Shown: positions 37,125 to 45,235, counted from the first letter of the stretch. The stretch: 64,000 nucleotides of DNA from Blautia wexlerae DSM 19850 (GCF_025148125.1 NZ_CP102267.1:990001-1054000); one strand, 5' to 3'. Notes: a model not told the origin generated them from the letters alone. A program made the numbers and translations.

Positions 37125-37173
37125 AAAAAGATACTATGTGGATCAGTATAATAGATTCATATAGTATCTTTTT
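37125..37173 (+). terminator. Terminator of ppk
   Basis: AAAAAGATACTAT pairs with ATAGTATCTTTTT around a loop of about 23 bases. The T-rich arm acts as the tail. Confidence 0.7.
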
Positions 37174-37213
37174 GATTACTTCTATGATTACTTTTGATCA
37201 TCCGAGATAAAAC

Positions 37214-37258
37214 GAAAACGCCCGAAACCCAGTAAATACAAGGCTTTCGAGCGTTTTT
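37214..37258 (-). terminator. Terminator of the tRNA-Ser/tRNA-Trp transcript
   Basis: AAAACGC and GCGTTTT form the stem base, extended by CGAAA with TTTCG. Read on the minus strand the hairpin lies just after tRNA-Trp and ends in T-rich sequence. Confidence 0.65.
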
Positions 37259-37263
37259 AAGAG

Positions 37264-37334
37264 CAGGGGATGAGAGAATCGAACTCCCACCAAAGGTTTT
37301 GGAGACCCCTATCATACCATTTGACCAATCCCCT
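37264..37334 (-). tRNA. tRNA-Trp (anticodon CCA)
   Basis: On the minus strand the acceptor arms AGGGGAT and ATCCCCT pair perfectly, with G as the discriminator base. The anticodon stem GGGGT/ACCTT (two G-U pairs) encloses the loop CTCCAAA, giving anticodon CCA. The T arm contains GAGTTCGATTCTC. The CCA tail is not encoded. The D arm (GGTCAAATGGTATGAT) and the weak anticodon stem are somewhat unusual for tRNA-Trp. Confidence 0.88.
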
Positions 37335-37444
37335 ATCAAAACCAACTTGTAAAATTTCTTTTACTGTTGCAATTATACATATAAAAGCAACGATTGTCAA
37401 GCTTATTGTGCATTTTTATTATAAAGAATTTTACAAAGAAAGAG

Positions 37445-37532
37445 CGGAGATGGAGGGATTTGAACCCTCGCACCGGTTGCCCGGCCTGCCGCATTTCGAG
37501 TGCGGTCCCTTCAGCCTCTTGGGTACATCTCC
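37445..37532 (-). tRNA. tRNA-Ser (anticodon CGA)
   Basis: On the minus strand GGAGATG pairs with CATCTCC, and the anticodon stem CCGCA/TGCGG encloses CTCGAAA, giving CGA. The long variable arm (GGCCGGGCAACCGGT) is typical of tRNA-Ser. Length 88. The discriminator is G and CCA is not encoded. Confidence 0.93.
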
Positions 37533-37579
37533 ATATTAAGATTAGAAACAGTTCTGAAGTGTAACTGGAACTGTTTTTT

Positions 37580-37608
37580 ATTATATAAGGAATCTACGGA
37601 AAGGTCAA
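37580..37608 (-). promoter_or_regulatory. Promoter of the tRNA-Ser/tRNA-Trp unit
   Basis: On the minus strand TTGACC and TATAAT are separated by 17 bases, about 48 bases upstream of tRNA-Ser. Between lies an inverted pair, AACAGTTC and GAACTGTT, which has a T tail on the plus strand and could be a plus-strand terminator. Confidence 0.7.
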
Positions 37609-37734
37609 TTCTTTTTTTATTGACGAATTGGTTTTGCTGTAATAAGATAATAACAAAATGCGGTTGTGTACCCTCTGGATTGCTATTGTCTGGGGATAAT
37701 AAGCAGCTGCGAGGAAAGCAGATAGGTGACGATT

Positions 37735-38661
37735 ATGACAGATAAGAAGAAAACAATTCTGGAGGCTGTGGAGAAGCTGACAGATACTTACCGTAAAGAA
37801 GAACTCTTTCTGGGAAAGGACAGAGAACGTCTTCCAAATAAGAAAGAGATTATTAACTTCATTAAAGATATGAGGTCTATTATTTTTCCCGGATATTTCA
37901 GTGTGGATTCCAGTGCCAGCGTGTTTCCGGAGCATTATGTGGCATATCGCCTGAATGATCTGTATGACTGCTTGCAGGAGCAGATTGAGATTGCATTTTT
38001 ATATCAGGGTGAAGAAGAACAGAAGGCCAAAGAACATGCAGAGCAGATCACAGAGCGATTTTTTGCAAATGTTCCGGAAATTCAGCGTATGCTGCTGACT
38101 GACCTGCAGGCAGGTTTTGACGGTGACCCGGCTGCCAAGAGTAAAGAGGAGATCATTTTCTCTTATCCTGGATTTTATGCAATTTATGTATACAGACTTG
38201 CACATGTTCTGTATCTGGAAAATGTGCCGTTTATTCCAAGAATTATGTCTGAATATGCACATGGTTATACAGGTATCGATATCAATCCGGGTGCTACGAT
38301 TGGAGAATATTTCTTCATTGACCATGGAACCGGTGTTGTAATCGGTGAGACTACGGAGATTGGAAAGAATGTGAAGCTGTATCAGGGCGTGACTCTTGGC
38401 GCACTTTCCACCCGTCAGGGACAACTGCTTGCCAATGTGAAGAGACATCCGACGATCAGAGATAATGTGACGATTTATTCTAACTCTTCTGTGTTGGGCG
38501 GTGAGACTGTGATAGGAGAGAATACAATCATCGGAGGTAATACCTTTATTACAGCATCTATTCCGGCAAACACCAAGGTCAGTGCGAAGAGTCCTGAACT
38601 TGTGATTAAGAAACCAAGAAGTTCAGTGGAAGCTACGAATGTATGGGATTGGGAGAACTGA
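37735..38661 (+). CDS. cysE: Serine O-acetyltransferase, EpsC type
   Basis: Cytoplasmic enzyme of 308 residues making O-acetylserine from serine and acetyl-CoA, the first step of cysteine synthesis. The N-terminal helical part is long, as in the EpsC group. The C-terminal left-handed beta helix has hexapeptide repeats (GIDINPGATIGEYFFIDHGTG with active-site His-Asp region, VVIGETTEIGKN, KLYQGVTLGAL). The ATG at 37735 is chosen because AGGTGA lies 5 bases upstream; an in-frame GTG at 37726 overlaps that site. Transcribed alone. No cysteine synthase gene is adjacent. Confidence 0.92.
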   Translation: MTDKKKTILEAVEKLTDTYRKEELFLGKDRERLPNKKEIINFIKDMRSIIFPGYFSVDSSASVFPEHYVAYRLNDLYDCLQEQIEIAFLYQGEEEQKAKEHAEQITERFFANVPEIQRMLLTDLQAGFDGDPAAKSKEEIIFSYPGFYAIYVYRLAHVLYLENVPFIPRIMSEYAHGYTGIDINPGATIGEYFFIDHGTGVVIGETTEIGKNVKLYQGVTLGALSTRQGQLLANVKRHPTIRDNVTIYSNSSVLGGETVIGENTIIGGNTFITASIPANTKVSAKSPELVIKKPRSSVEATNVWDWEN

Positions 38662-38929
38662 TCTCTGGTTAACACTGTAAAATTTTGTTTTCCTGACAGG
38701 TTCCATCATATACAGTAAGTCCAGGCTTTCAGCGTGGAAAGTAATAAGTAGCAGGTGGAAATTTGCTTATATCAGGAGGAGTGAAAGCTCCTTCTGATAA
38801 ACTGCGTAGCAGTTATTCGGTATAGAGCTGAGTAGCGAAACGGATGATTTTATCCGCCTGACCAAATTGTCTGCCAGATGATAATTTGTATGTGTTGTTA
38901 AAAAAACAGAAAAAAATTTAAATTTAATG
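38662..38929. other. Gene-free stretch before the tRNA-Gly cluster
   Basis: It contains a hairpin (TCAGGAGGAG with GCTCCTTCTGA, about 38771-38800) whose tail is not T-rich. A minus-strand 99-codon frame overlaps the first tRNA and is not credible. Nothing else is recognised. Confidence 0.4.
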
Positions 38930-38958
38930 TTGACAAATACAGTTTCATCATATATACT
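38930..38958 (+). promoter_or_regulatory. Promoter of the tRNA-Gly cluster
   Basis: TTGACA and TATACT are separated by 17 bases, 42 bases upstream of the first tRNA-Gly. Confidence 0.8.
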
Positions 38959-39000
38959 AATCTTCGTTGATGCGACAGAGATGCACAGACAACAAGCTGT

Positions 39001-39071
39001 GCGGGTGTAGTTCAATGGTAGAACACCAGCCTTCCAAGCTGGATACGTGGGTTCGATTCCCATCACCCGCT
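39001..39071 (+). tRNA. tRNA-Gly (anticodon TCC), copy 1
   Basis: GCGGGTG pairs with CACCCGC. The anticodon loop CTTCCAA gives TCC. The T loop is TTCGATT. CCA is not encoded. It is the first of four tRNA-Gly genes in one transcript. Confidence 0.95.
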
Positions 39072-39074
39072 TAT

Positions 39075-39147
39075 GCGATAGTGGCGTAGTTGGTAACGCG
39101 CGACCTTGCCAAGGTCGAGACCGCGGGTTCGAGCCCCGTCTATCGCT
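39075..39147 (+). tRNA. tRNA-Gly (anticodon GCC), copy 1
   Basis: GCGATAG pairs with CTATCGC. The anticodon stem GACCT/AGGTC encloses TGCCA-type loop bases, giving GCC. It lies 3 bases after the preceding tRNA. Confidence 0.94.
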
Positions 39148-39164
39148 CTTTTAACTGAATATCT

Positions 39165-39235
39165 GCGGGTGTAGTTCAATGGTAGAACACCAGCCTTCCA
39201 AGCTGGATACGTGGGTTCGATTCCCATCACCCGCT
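39165..39235 (+). tRNA. tRNA-Gly (anticodon TCC), copy 2
   Basis: Identical to the gene at 39001-39071. The pair TCC/GCC is duplicated in tandem with a 164-base period. Confidence 0.95.
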
Positions 39236-39238
39236 TGT

Positions 39239-39311
39239 GCGATAGTGGCGTAGTTGGTAACGCGCGACCTTGCCAAGGTCGAGACCGCGGGTTCGAGCCC
39301 CGTCTATCGCT
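39239..39311 (+). tRNA. tRNA-Gly (anticodon GCC), copy 2
   Basis: Identical to the gene at 39075-39147. It is followed after 3 bases by the terminator of the cluster. Confidence 0.94.
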
Positions 39312-39314
39312 CTT

Positions 39315-39345
39315 AGGACTTCGGATTTTCCGAAGTCCTTTTTTC
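39315..39345 (+). terminator. Terminator of the tRNA-Gly cluster
   Basis: AGGACTTCGGA pairs with TCCGAAGTCCT around a short loop, followed by a T run. Confidence 0.9.
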
Positions 39346-39361
39346 TTTTAAGAACCACTAT

Positions 39362-39402
39362 AAAAGAACTGCGGCATATCCATTTGATAAATATGCCGCA
39401 GT
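39362..39402 (-). terminator. Terminator of the DUF378 gene
   Basis: ACTGCGGCATAT pairs with ATATGCCGCAGT. On the minus strand the stem is followed by TCTTTTAT. It lies about 50 bases after the stop of the DUF378 gene. Confidence 0.75.
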
Positions 39403-39454
39403 CCGTTAGGAAGGATTATAGTATAGAATTATAATTTCAGATGTCGGCTTGTAC

Positions 39455-39670
39455 TCAGGATTGTTCTGAGATAGTGTCGGAATCACCGTAAAAGGTCAGA
39501 AGATAGAGTCCGCAGATTCCAACCAGACCATATACGATTCTGGAAACCCAGCTCATGCTTCCGAAAAGGAGAGCGACCAGGTTCAGATTGAAAAAACCAA
39601 TCAGTCCCCAGTTAACAGCTCCGATAATGGCGATAGTCAGCGCCGTATATCTTAAACATTTGCTTCCCAT
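39455..39670 (-). CDS. DUF378 small membrane protein
   Basis: Small protein of 71 residues with two hydrophobic segments. The sequence AIIGAVNWGLIGFFNLNLVA, followed by SRIVYGLVGICGLYLL, is the hallmark of DUF378 (YuzA-like). An AGGATGGTGA site precedes the ATG. The function of the family is unknown. Confidence 0.9.
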   Translation of the reverse strand: MGSKCLRYTALTIAIIGAVNWGLIGFFNLNLVALLFGSMSWVSRIVYGLVGICGLYLLTFYGDSDTISEQS

Positions 39671-39758
39671 AAGTCACCATCCTTTCATAACCTGTCGCTG
39701 TATACAGCTTTTACAGGAATCATAAAGCTATTACATTTCATATTGTGCCATGAAAGAC

Positions 39759-39812
39759 AAAAAATATGCACAGCAGGTTCAAATTAAATTTGAACCACTG
39801 TGCATATTTCAA
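39759..39812 (-). terminator. Strong hairpin terminator of the DUF5067 gene
   Basis: AAATATGCACAG with CTGTGCATATTT and GGTTCAAATT with AATTTGAACC form one long stem. On the minus strand it is followed by TTTTTTGTC. It lies 54 bases after the stop codon of the gene at 39866. Confidence 0.8.
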
Positions 39813-39865
39813 CAGAATTAAATAAGTTTTCTGCTTCAATTGAGAATATCTGTCTGACAATCGGA

Positions 39866-40927
39866 TTATTTTACTTTAAGTATCTGTCTGGCATTTGCGT
39901 CTTCATCGAAGGAAAATGCCTCCTGTGCCTGAACCGTTACATCACTCTCATCTGTCAGTGTAAATGCCTGGCATACATTAACGGTCTGTCCGGGCTGAAT
40001 CTCAGCTGTAAAATGATCGATGGCATCGTCATTATTCTCGGGAATCGCTGCCTCGCAGGATTCTCCATGCTGGTAAGCTTTTAGGCTGACATCAACCATT
40101 GCACTGGATGCAGAGGAAGAATTATTGGTGTAATCGTAATAAACCATAATACATGGATTTCCGGCAAAGTCTTTGGTGATCGTATGTTTGGTATATTTGA
40201 TCGTAAATTTTTCTGTTGTGAGATTAAGCGTATCATCTGCAGATGCCTCCGGTGCATTGGAAGAAGAACCTGAGGAATCTTCGTTATCCATATTGTTGAG
40301 GGAGTTGTTTATTTCCTCTTCAACACTCTTGAAGTTTGCTGACATGATTTTTACTGTCTCATCATCCAGAGAAACAATTTTCCATCCGGAATCTGTTTTG
40401 ATCACCGGATAGGTGATATCTGTTTCGGAGAATACATCCTTTTCCACTTTTTTTGCCTGTTCATTCAGAATGGAAGCAAGTTTTGCCTGTGTCTCTTCTT
40501 CTGTAAGCTGGTTTCCGGCATAAGCGTTGGAAACGATCTGACGGAGAAATTCAGTGATAGTCGCTTTATAAATATTGGTTCCGTCAATGTAAGTGATATG
40601 TGCTGTGACAGAAGCTGTACCATTCTGGATGTCGAATCTGTTTCTGGTGATCTTATAGGTCATCTTTTTGTTAATTTCTGAGAAGAAATCCGTGTATGCG
40701 GCATCGCGGATATCTGCATTGTCCAGTGCTGTGAGATCGCTGCTCTGGATCATGGATTCCATTGCATTGAAGTCCATTTTCTTCATACTGTCAAGAAAAT
40801 TTTCAACTGCCTTGCGTGGCTGCTGTCGCTGATAGAAATAGAAACCTGTACCTCCGCCAATGACGAGAACCAGGATCAGAATGAAAATAATCAGCCCGGC
40901 ATGTCCTTTCTTATTACCTTTTGTCAT
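39866..40927 (-). CDS. Membrane-anchored extracellular protein with DUF5067-like C-terminus
   Basis: Protein of 353 residues. One membrane segment near the N-terminus (about 11-31, LIIFILILVLVIGGGTGFYF) anchors it. A region resembling DUF4878/NTF2-like lipoprotein folds follows (AVENFLDSMKKMDFNAMESM), then a Ser/Asn/Asp-rich linker (about 215-235) and a C-terminal domain with KDFAGNPCIMVYYDYTNNS and the EIQPGQTVNVCQAFTL pattern of DUF5067. An AGGAGG site lies 4 bases upstream of the ATG. The function is unknown; it is probably an extracellular binding or signalling protein. Confidence 0.75.
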   Translation of the reverse strand: MTKGNKKGHAGLIIFILILVLVIGGGTGFYFYQRQQPRKAVENFLDSMKKMDFNAMESMIQSSDLTALDNADIRDAAYTDFFSEINKKMTYKITRNRFDIQNGTASVTAHITYIDGTNIYKATITEFLRQIVSNAYAGNQLTEEETQAKLASILNEQAKKVEKDVFSETDITYPVIKTDSGWKIVSLDDETVKIMSANFKSVEEEINNSLNNMDNEDSSGSSSNAPEASADDTLNLTTEKFTIKYTKHTITKDFAGNPCIMVYYDYTNNSSSASSAMVDVSLKAYQHGESCEAAIPENNDDAIDHFTAEIQPGQTVNVCQAFTLTDESDVTVQAQEAFSFDEDANARQILKVK

Positions 40928-41020
40928 ATTTCCTCCTGCCTTAGAGCATAACCGCTCTGAAACGTATTATGTTAAAAAGTTTCAATTTTATATCTGCAAC
41001 AACATTCGTGCAGATGTAAT

Positions 41021-41047
41021 GTTACTGAGAACAGAGTGAACAGTAAC
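41021..41047. repeat. Copy of the GTTACTG...CAGTAAC short repeat
   Basis: The 27 bases starting GTTACTGAGAACAGAGTG and ending AACAGTAAC are, apart from two positions, the reverse complement of 11811-11837. It lies between the DUF5067 gene and the hydrolase gene, which diverge. Confidence 0.55.
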
Positions 41048-41169
41048 GATATAATTGATTATATCAGAATGCGTTGACAATGGCAATTGTCTTACTTATA
41101 ATCAAAATTATAGAAATCAGAGCGGATAATATAAATATATAAGAAAATACAGAAAGAAGGTGTGGATCT

Positions 41170-42093
41170 ATGAAGTATGAGAGTTCTTTTAAATCAGAAG
41201 CAGACGGGCTTGAGATTTCGGTCATGGCACTGATACCGGATAAGAAACCCTATCGTGCAATTGTACAGCTGGTTCATGGAATGAGTGAGCATAAAGATAG
41301 ATATATCCCGTTTATGCAGTATCTGGCAAAGCTTGGATATGTGGTGGTGATCCATGATCACAGAGGACATGGAAAAAGTGTAAAACATCAGGATGATCTC
41401 GGTTTTACATACGGTGGAGGAGCACAGGCGATGCTTCAGGATATCCGAACAGTGAACAGGAAAATCCATGCATACTATCCGGAACTTCCGCTGATTCTGA
41501 TGGGGCACAGTATGGGTTCGCTGGCAGTGAGGGCATTTGTGGCAGAACATGACAGCTGCGTAGATATGCTGATTGTGTGCGGTTCTCCAAGCTACAATAC
41601 TGCCATGCCTCTGGGAGTTGCCATTGCAAAGACAGAGAAAGCAGTCTTTGGACCGAGACACAGAAGTAAACTGATAGAAACAATGTCCTTTGGTGCAGGG
41701 GCGATGAAATTCCGAAAGGATAAGAGGTGTACAGCTTGGATCTGTTCTGATCCTGATGTGGCGAAAGAATATGAGGAATCCGAATTGTGTGGTTTCACTT
41801 TTACGGACGATGCGTATCTGGCATTATTTGAACTGATGAAGCGTGCCTATGATGTGGAGCATTTTTCCTGTACAAATCCAGATATGCCGGTACTGTTTGT
41901 AAGTGGGGCTGAGGATCCCTGTCTGATCAATGTGCGCCATTTTGCAAAGACAGTGCGGGCTATGCGACGGGCCGGTTATAAAGATGTAAAGGGGAAACTG
42001 TATCCGGGAATGCGTCATGAAATTCTTAATGAGATCGGCAGGGAGCAGGTTTATCATGATATTGCTGTCTATATGAGAAAAAAAGGTTTCTGA
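41170..42093 (+). CDS. Alpha/beta hydrolase (monoacylglycerol lipase-like, serine aminopeptidase S33 fold)
   Basis: Cytoplasmic hydrolase of 307 residues. The oxyanion region is VQLVHGMSEHKDRY, the next strand has VIHDHRGHGKS, the nucleophile elbow is GHSMGS (Ser about residue 118), the acid is the Asp in SGAEDPCL and the base is the His in GMRHEILNE. This pattern is that of lysophospholipase/monoacylglycerol lipase-like proteins. A GAAGGTG site lies 8 bases upstream. The actual substrate is unknown. Confidence 0.88.
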   Translation: MKYESSFKSEADGLEISVMALIPDKKPYRAIVQLVHGMSEHKDRYIPFMQYLAKLGYVVVIHDHRGHGKSVKHQDDLGFTYGGGAQAMLQDIRTVNRKIHAYYPELPLILMGHSMGSLAVRAFVAEHDSCVDMLIVCGSPSYNTAMPLGVAIAKTEKAVFGPRHRSKLIETMSFGAGAMKFRKDKRCTAWICSDPDVAKEYEESELCGFTFTDDAYLALFELMKRAYDVEHFSCTNPDMPVLFVSGAEDPCLINVRHFAKTVRAMRRAGYKDVKGKLYPGMRHEILNEIGREQVYHDIAVYMRKKGF

Positions 42094-42215
42094 GTGGATG
42101 TATAAAATGGAGAGATATCCGGTTAAACTATAACGATCTGTAACTATTTGTTGTTTGATGGCTGCGAATTGCTATAGAACCATTAAAATCCATTTTAAGA
42201 GAGGAGAACCGGATA

Positions 42216-42365
42216 TTGGGAAAAAACAAAATGATATTGTTGCTGATACTTGTTTTCAGCATTGGCTGTGCAGGCTGTACGGAGAAAAATCCGGCGGCAG
42301 AACAGGGAGAACTTGTAAAAAATGAGAGACTGTCGGAGCAATTCGGCAGTCTTTCTCGCTGTTAA
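42216..42365 (+). CDS. Short lipoprotein-like peptide, probably a remnant
   Basis: A 49-residue frame from TTG at 42216 (or ATG at 42231), with GAGGAG upstream. It carries a lipoprotein signal: KNKMILLLILVFSIGC, a hydrophobic run ending in a lipobox-like SIGC or AGC. Only about 30 residues follow, and the last ones are coded by a terminator-like hairpin (AGACTGTC with GGCAGTCT, 42328-42352). It may be a truncated lipoprotein gene; an IS copy lies just downstream. Confidence 0.4.
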   Translation: MGKNKMILLLILVFSIGCAGCTEKNPAAEQGELVKNERLSEQFGSLSRC

Positions 42366-42552
42366 GGTATAAGACTTTACGTTTGAATAATTGTGCGTCG
42401 CATTCTCGTTACTTTGATGAGTTAAACGCGCAAATTTTTTACCAAAAGAAAGAACGGATGTTTACTTCTGGCACTATATGTGCTAAAATATAGCCATAGG
42501 TAGTAGAAAAAACAACAGAATCTGAGAAAAGAGTTATCAGGGAGAAATAAAA

Positions 42553-43881
42553 ATGCAGATAATATCCAGTTATGGTGTGGAATTACGAAAACAGAATATT
42601 CCGGTCCGCCAGACACTGGAGATCTACCGTTCTGCTGTCAGTTATCTGATTGGGATTTATGTGCAGGTATGGGAAAAATTAGCAGAAATCCCGGATGCAA
42701 AGAGGCGTTTTAATGCTGCAGAACATCTGGTACATACTACGAAGAAAAACCATGCCTGTTTTGATTTTGATATCCGGTTCCCAAAGATGCCTTCCTATCT
42801 GCGCAGATCTGCCATCCAGCATGCACTGGGGACAGTATCCTCTTATAAAACACGGTTGGATCTATGGGAAAAGACAGACGGAAAGAGTGGGAAACCAAAG
42901 CTTGTATATGAAAACCACGCCATGCCGGTCTTCTACCGTGATGTCATGTACCGTGAGGGAGCGGAAAGGAAAGACGAAGCATACCTGAAAATCTATGACG
43001 GCCATGACTGGAAATGGTTCTGTGTACGTCTGGAGCATACGGATATGGAATATCTGAGAAAATACTGGTCAGGAAAAAAAGCATCTGCCCCGACACTGGA
43101 GAAAAGACACCATAAATATTTCCTGCGTTTTACCTATACAGAAGAAGTAACACTTACCAAAACACCTGTGAAAGAACAGGTCATCTGCAGCGTGGACCTG
43201 GGGATCAATACCGATGCAGTCTGTACCATCATGCGGGCAGACGGAACTGTCCTGGGAAGAAAATTCATAGATCATCCCAGTGAAAAAGACCGGATGTACC
43301 GCGCACTGGGACGGATCCGCAGATTCCAGAGGGAACATGGTTCTGCGCAGACACAGGGAAGATGGACGTATACGAAACGTCTGAACACAGAACTGGGTAA
43401 AAAGATTGCAGGTGCGATCGTAAGATATGCGGAAGAAAACCATGCAGATGTGATCGTGTTCGAGTATCTGGAGATGCAGGGGAAGATACCGGGAAAGAAA
43501 AAGCAGAAACTGCACCTGTGGAGAAAGCGGGATATCCAAAGACGCTGTGAACATCAGGCACACAGGAAAAGGATGCGGGTATCCCGGATCTGTGCATGGA
43601 ACACCAGCAGACTGGCTTATGATGGTTCCGGGGCGGTAACACGTGACTGGGAAGATTACAGCCTCTGTACTTTCCAGACAGGAAAACGATATAATTGTGA
43701 CCTGTCAGCATCCTATAATATAGGAGCCAGATATTTTATAAGAGAACTTTTAAAACCCCTTCCGGTAACGGAAAGGTCTTTGCTGGAGGCAAAAGTCCCT
43801 CCTGTAAAGCGTAGAACCTCATGCGTCTATGCAGATCTGAGAAAACTCCATTCAGAAATGGAATTCTTAAAAGCAGCATAG
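42553..43881 (+). CDS. tnpB: TnpB-like RNA-guided nuclease homologue with degenerate zinc ribbon, copy 2
   Basis: A 442-residue homologue of the protein at 18333, colinear without gaps. The RuvC residues Asp215 (SVDLGINTDAV), Glu304 (VFEYLEM) and Asp383 (NCDLSASYNIGAR) are kept. The zinc-ribbon cysteine pairs are also absent here (CAWNTSRLAYDGSG, LCTFQTGKRYNC). That both copies share the loss while keeping the triad argues that the altered ribbon is a stable feature of this lineage, not decay. A GGGAG site precedes the ATG. Confidence 0.85.
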   Translation: MQIISSYGVELRKQNIPVRQTLEIYRSAVSYLIGIYVQVWEKLAEIPDAKRRFNAAEHLVHTTKKNHACFDFDIRFPKMPSYLRRSAIQHALGTVSSYKTRLDLWEKTDGKSGKPKLVYENHAMPVFYRDVMYREGAERKDEAYLKIYDGHDWKWFCVRLEHTDMEYLRKYWSGKKASAPTLEKRHHKYFLRFTYTEEVTLTKTPVKEQVICSVDLGINTDAVCTIMRADGTVLGRKFIDHPSEKDRMYRALGRIRRFQREHGSAQTQGRWTYTKRLNTELGKKIAGAIVRYAEENHADVIVFEYLEMQGKIPGKKKQKLHLWRKRDIQRRCEHQAHRKRMRVSRICAWNTSRLAYDGSGAVTRDWEDYSLCTFQTGKRYNCDLSASYNIGARYFIRELLKPLPVTERSLLEAKVPPVKRRTSCVYADLRKLHSEMEFLKAA

Positions 43882-44039
43882 ATACAGGCAGATATACAGC
43901 GGACTACCTGTAATGTGGGAACCAGCCATATCTGGCATGGGAAATGCGCATAACTGCGCACCTAAGTTACAGGCGTATCCGCCGATATTCAGTCTGACGC
44001 CTAAAGCGTCTGGAAGCACGTGACTTCAGTCATGTGAGG
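43882..44039 (+). ncRNA. Candidate omega/reRNA region and right end of IS copy 2
   Basis: The tail matches 19662-19822 closely, with few substitutions and small gaps, although no protein is coded. The stems GCGCATAACTGCGC and GACGCCTAAAGCGTC and the end hairpin are kept. A guide read from the flank would start TTCACAGAAAAAATGATA at 44040. The function is inferred from IS605 systems. Confidence 0.5.
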
Positions 44040-44110
44040 TTCACAGAAAAAATGATAAGATAGTTTCATCTGTTAAGGTGTTGAACAGTTATAAATATGA
44101 GGAGGTTTTT

Positions 44111-44593
44111 ATGGAGAAAAACGAAAACGAAGAACTGCTGGAACAAAGCCCGGCAGAGATTCAGCAGGAAGATACGCAGAAAATTGCAAAGAGCGGGGAA
44201 GAAGAGCCGGATACAGAAGAACAGAAAGTCTCCAATGGAAGATTTATACTCTGGAGTCTGGCGGGAGTGTATCTGTTGTATACAAGTTACAGTCTCTGTA
44301 AGGGATATGTAACAGGCGAAGAAGGAACCAGTATGGGATTTATGCTTGCCGGAATTGCATTTGCAGCTATTGGTGCTGGTCTGCTGTTTTTCGGCATTAA
44401 AAATATGCTCTCAGAAGAGAAGATCAAGAAAGCAAAAGCAGCGAAGAATGCGGCAATGGAAGCTGCCGCAGGCGGAGAACTGAAGAAAGAGGATGCATCC
44501 GGGCAGAACAGATCAATGAGCATTGCTGAAAGGGCTAATATGGTTAAGAATCTGGAAGACGAAGAGGAAGACGGGGAAAACGAGAAAGAATGA
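44111..44593 (+). CDS. Uncharacterised membrane protein with two membrane segments
   Basis: Protein of 160 residues with an acidic N-terminal region (about 1-40), two hydrophobic segments (ILWSLAGVYLLYTSY and GFMLAGIAFAAIGAGLLFFG) and a charged Lys/Ala/Glu-rich C-terminal region. The ATG at 44111 is chosen because GAGGAGG lies 5 bases upstream. Its stop overlaps the VanZ start as ATGA, so the two are coupled. I do not recognise a family. Confidence 0.75.
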   Translation: MEKNENEELLEQSPAEIQQEDTQKIAKSGEEEPDTEEQKVSNGRFILWSLAGVYLLYTSYSLCKGYVTGEEGTSMGFMLAGIAFAAIGAGLLFFGIKNMLSEEKIKKAKAAKNAAMEAAAGGELKKEDASGQNRSMSIAERANMVKNLEDEEEDGENEKE

Positions 44594-45099
44594 AAATATT
44601 GATCACATTGCTGAAACCGTTGTCTTTTTTACCGGCACTGCTGATGATGTATATCATCTTTTCGTTCTCAGCCCAGCCGGGTGAAGTTTCAGGTAATCTG
44701 AGCTATAAAATAAGTTATGAGATCATAGAAACGAAGAGCGAGCTTTTGTCAGAGAATCTGAGCAGTGAAGAGATTGCCTATAAGGCAGATGGAATTCACT
44801 ACTATGTGAGAAAAGCGGCACATATGACAGAGTATTTTCTGCTGGCTATCGCTATTTCTTTTCCTTTATATGTCTATGGTGTGAGAGGAATCTGGCTGAT
44901 GCTTCTTGCGGGAATTGTCTGTGTGGGATTTGCAGGGCTGGATGAGTATCATCAGTCTTTTGTGGATGCCCGTACACCTGCGGTAAAGGATGTGGGAATC
45001 GACAGTATAGGGGCGTTTATCGGAATACTTCTTGTTCAGGCATTCTGCTGGTCTGTACTGAATAATCCTAATAAAAAGAAGAAAAAAAGAAGTCATTAA
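44590..45099 (+). CDS. VanZ-family membrane protein
   Basis: Membrane protein of 169 residues with about four hydrophobic segments. The VanZ signatures are clear: FSFSAQPG, VRKAAHMTEYFLLAIAI and DEYHQSFVDARTPAVKDVGID. Family members are linked to low-level teicoplanin resistance or envelope functions; the biochemical role is unknown. The start overlaps the preceding stop by 4 bases. Confidence 0.9.
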   Translation: MKILITLLKPLSFLPALLMMYIIFSFSAQPGEVSGNLSYKISYEIIETKSELLSENLSSEEIAYKADGIHYYVRKAAHMTEYFLLAIAISFPLYVYGVRGIWLMLLAGIVCVGFAGLDEYHQSFVDARTPAVKDVGIDSIGAFIGILLVQAFCWSVLNNPNKKKKKRSH

Positions 45100-45137
45100 A
45101 TAATCAGGAAAAATACATATTCAAAAAAGGAAAGACA

Positions 45138-45185
45138 AAAAGGAGCTGCCACATTAATAAGAACTTAATGTGGTATGCTCCTTTT
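45138..45185. terminator. Bidirectional terminator between VanZ and CbiK genes
   Basis: AAAAGGAGC with GCTCCTTTT and the inner CCACATTA with TAATGTGG form a long stem with A and T runs on either side, suiting both converging genes. Confidence 0.8.
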
Positions 45186-45191
45186 GACATT

Positions 45192-45235
45192 GGTTCACTG
45201 GTAATATCCTGCGAAGCGTGTTGTTGTGAACAGTA
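45192..45235. repeat. Inverted-repeat segment related to the GTTACTGTTCAC elements
   Basis: GGTTCACTGGTAATATCC lies at one end and GTTGTGAACAGTAATTT at the other. The outer GTTCAC/GTGAAC pair matches the terminal repeat of the element at 11811-11919. The interior differs. Confidence 0.35.

Larger units (their letters stand above)
42389..44039 (+). mobile_element. IS605-type element with TnpB only (copy 2)
   Basis: The left flank TTGAAT (42383-42388) and the left-end hairpin (GTGCGTC region, then AACGCGC) match copy 1, as does the right end CACGTGACTTCAGTCATGTG followed by GTGAGG. It has no TnpA gene and no intron. It would depend on a TnpA acting from elsewhere. The right-end hairpin shows changes on both arms relative to copy 1 (CGCGACT/AGTCGTG to CGTGACT/AGTCATG) that keep pairing. 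Confidence 0.85.
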
